A stretch of 5,802 nucleotides of DNA from Candidatus Woesearchaeota archaeon. Its GTDB lineage: Archaea > Nanobdellota > Nanobdellia > Woesearchaeales > SM23-78. The notes under the pieces were generated by a model. It searched no databases and was not told the origin of the DNA. It saw nothing but the letters and a program-made list of their open reading frames with translations. The translations under genes and the position numbers were made by a program. Where the stretch lies: NCBI GenBank assembly GCA_019322375.1, contig JAHWIP010000009.1, positions 1 to 5,802 on the forward strand. Direction: 5' to 3'. This document shows, piece after piece, positions 4,737 through 5,802 of the stretch (position 1 is its first letter; every line of letters begins with the position of its first letter).

Positions 4737-5366
4737 ATGACAACTCGAAAAAACAAACTCAGAATCTTTAGTGCAGGAGACATTCACGGGGACACAAGAG
4801 TAGCTGAGAAACTAGCAGAAGAAGCAGAAAAAAAGCATGCAGATTTAGTTGTGCTGTGCGGAGACTTGACTTTTGCAGAGCAGAGCACAGATAATATCAT
4901 TGGCCCATTTAAGAAAAGACATCTAAAAGTGCTCTTAATCCCAGGCAATCATGAAACAGTTGCTACAGCAGACTTCTTAGCAGATGTTTATGGGCCTGAT
5001 GTTAAGAATATTCATGGCTACAGTGTAAGGTACAAGCATGTTGGACTGTGCGGGGTAGGAGGAGCCAACATTGGAATGGGTCAACTCACAGAAAAAGAAT
5101 TCTATGACTTGTTGAAAAAAGGCTTTGACAAGATAAAGTACCTTGATAAAAAAATCATGATAACCCATGTTCATCCATCAGACACAAAAATGGAGAAATT
5201 CACTCAGTTCTTTCCAGGCAGCACAGGAGTAAGAAAAGCCATAGATAAGTTCAAGCCAGACATAGTATTATGCAGCCATGTGCATGAAGCAGAAGGACTA
5301 GAAGAAAAAATAGGCAAAACAAAGATAATCAATGTAGGGAAGAAAGGGAAGGTTATTGATGTGTGA
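4737..5366 (+). CDS. Calcineurin-like metallophosphoesterase
   Basis: This 209-residue protein is a two-metal phosphoesterase of the calcineurin-like (Metallophos/YfcE-like) superfamily and is cytoplasmic, with no signal peptide or membrane helix. All metal-ligand blocks are present in order: GDIHGD (14-19, ligands D15 and H17), LCGDLTF (40-46, bridging D43), IPGNHET (68-74, N71 and catalytic H72), THVHP (143-147) and CSHVHE (179-184, H181 and H183). The C-terminal IINVGKKGKVIDV (197-209) is the usual closing strand region. Its ATG directly follows the tsaC stop (TAAATG). A weak SD-like GAGGT at 4719-4723 is 13 nt away, so translation is probably coupled to tsaC. Substrates in this family range from phosphodiesters and cyclic nucleotides to nucleotides and phosphoproteins; the sequence alone does not choose. 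A possible link with the convergent Pycsar-like gene through cyclic nucleotides is speculation. Confidence 0.9.
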   Translation: MTTRKNKLRIFSAGDIHGDTRVAEKLAEEAEKKHADLVVLCGDLTFAEQSTDNIIGPFKKRHLKVLLIPGNHETVATADFLADVYGPDVKNIHGYSVRYKHVGLCGVGGANIGMGQLTEKEFYDLLKKGFDKIKYLDKKIMITHVHPSDTKMEKFTQFFPGSTGVRKAIDKFKPDIVLCSHVHEAEGLEEKIGKTKIINVGKKGKVIDV

Positions 5367-5376
5367 TTTCTTGGTT

Positions 5377-5751
5377 TTATGTTAAATATATCACAAAGAA
5401 AATTAGGCTTAAAAAGATTGATAAGATCAGGGTCCAGCCTGCTAATTTCAACAGCATTGCTTTTCTGGGCAGTACATTGTTTGAAAGCGAATATATCTGG
5501 CTGGCATAGGCTTCACCTATTCTTATACTGTCCTTTGGCAAGTCTTTAATTTGTTTGAAGTATTCCTTTCTTGAATAGAATTTGATAATGTTCTTATAAT
5601 AAAAAAGGTCTTGCTTAAACCTTTTTTTTCTGGATAAAATTCTTAGTTTTGGTAAAACAATGAATAAGGAGAGAAGAGAAGAGGCAAAGGCTCCGAGCAC
5701 AACTATTATTATTCCTGATTTCATAGATGGTTGCAATGTATTGAAATCCAT
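5377..5751 (-). CDS. Small membrane protein resembling a Pycsar effector (PycTM, DUF5706-like), N-terminally short
   Basis: The 124 residues have a membrane helix at about 13-35 ending LFIVLPKLR, a basic stretch (36-47), a soluble middle section and a second helix at about 103-123. The middle section DLFYYKNIIKFYSRKEYF (48-65), then ASQIYSLSNNVLPRKAMLLK (83-102), resembles the PycTM/DUF5706 pattern of an FF/FY-containing strand, an 'eeY' helix and a QIY-x-L-S-x3-L-x-R-K segment leading into the last helix. Family members usually have one more helix before this, absent from this ORF. The same frame upstream of an in-frame TGA encodes a hydrophobic stretch that would fit it. In Pycsar defence, such proteins are membrane-damaging effectors activated by a cyclic pyrimidine nucleotide. 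No cyclase is visible here. The gene converges on the phosphoesterase with a 10-bp gap. The family call is by resemblance from memory and needs a profile search; an unrelated two-helix protein remains possible. Confidence 0.6.
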   Translation of the reverse strand: MDFNTLQPSMKSGIIIVVLGAFASSLLSLFIVLPKLRILSRKKRFKQDLFYYKNIIKFYSRKEYFKQIKDLPKDSIRIGEAYASQIYSLSNNVLPRKAMLLKLAGWTLILSIFLSLIFFVIYLT

Positions 5752-5757
5752 TGAGAA

Positions 5758-5802
5758 TCATCTATACAAAAAAAATATTAGGATTAGGGTTGATGATCCA
5801 AA
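5758..5802 (-). pseudogene. Possible upstream segment of the Pycsar-like gene, cut by an in-frame TGA
   Basis: On the minus strand the frame of the 5377-5751 gene continues back from TGA (5760-5758) to the window edge as FGSSTLILIFFLYR. This hydrophobic stretch matches the expected end of the first membrane helix of DUF5706-like proteins. The spacing to the next helix, about 25 residues across the stop, also fits. It may be the 3' end of a split or decayed gene, or an unrelated minus-strand gene ending here. TGA is used as an ordinary stop by two genes in this window. Confidence 0.35.
5768..5775 (-). terminator. T8 tract on the minus strand
   Basis: Eight consecutive T residues (minus strand) occur just before the 5751 start codon. 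Archaeal RNA polymerase terminates at T-rich tracts, so this could end a transcript coming from beyond the window edge. If the upstream frame is coding, the tract is instead two Phe codons plus part of a Leu codon, and a possible slippage site. Confidence 0.25.

Noticed and set aside
5777..5791. Telomere-like TTAGGATTAGGGTT at the window end
   Set aside because: A single occurrence in a region that reads as coding on the minus strand; a chance resemblance.

Overview
The window looks like part of a small, AT-rich archaeal genome, most likely DPANN (Woesearchaeota/Pacearchaeota-like). This placement is an inference. It rests on an Orc1/Cdc6 initiator, TATA boxes centred about 27-30 nt before start codons with no Shine-Dalgarno (leaderless transcripts), a Cys-rich surface protein with thrombospondin-1-like spacing, and a YrdC-only threonylcarbamoyl-AMP synthase. 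No rRNA, tRNA, CRISPR array or intact insertion sequence was seen.

Layout. 2-628 (+) is the C-terminal end of a secreted, membrane-anchored surface protein with a short cytoplasmic helical tail. 713-1768 (+) is an Orc1/Cdc6 replication initiator. 1838-2890 (+) is a class I SAM methyltransferase of unknown substrate. 2891-3446 has no long gene but is rich in signals: two GCACTGGACA direct repeats 30 bp apart, a strong TATA box, a leader that can fold into an H-type pseudoknot covering a Shine-Dalgarno site, and three tightly spaced micro-ORFs. 3447-4037 (+) is a nucleoside 2-deoxyribosyltransferase-like protein. 4173-4736 and 4737-5366 (+) are a two-gene unit: TsaC/Sua5 for tRNA t6A and a calcineurin-like metallophosphoesterase. 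5377-5751 (-), convergent, is a small membrane protein resembling the Pycsar effector family (PycTM, formerly DUF5706). The same frame continues upstream to the window edge across one in-frame TGA.

How it fits together. The flanks are ordinary chromosomal genes for replication, tRNA modification and the cell surface. The 2.9-4.1 kb segment differs: it uses near-perfect Shine-Dalgarno sites (GGGGTGAT, GGAGGTGAT) where its neighbours are leaderless. Applying the TATA-to-start distance of the two best leaderless genes (27.5 nt) to the TATA box at 2999-3006 predicts transcription from about A3030, one base before a 10-bp stem. This makes the segment a candidate cis-regulatory RNA plus micro-ORF operon ahead of the deoxyribosyltransferase, and it is the most unusual part of the window. 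The Pycsar-like membrane protein is a second point of interest. No cyclase is visible, and its N-terminal half lies mostly outside the window.
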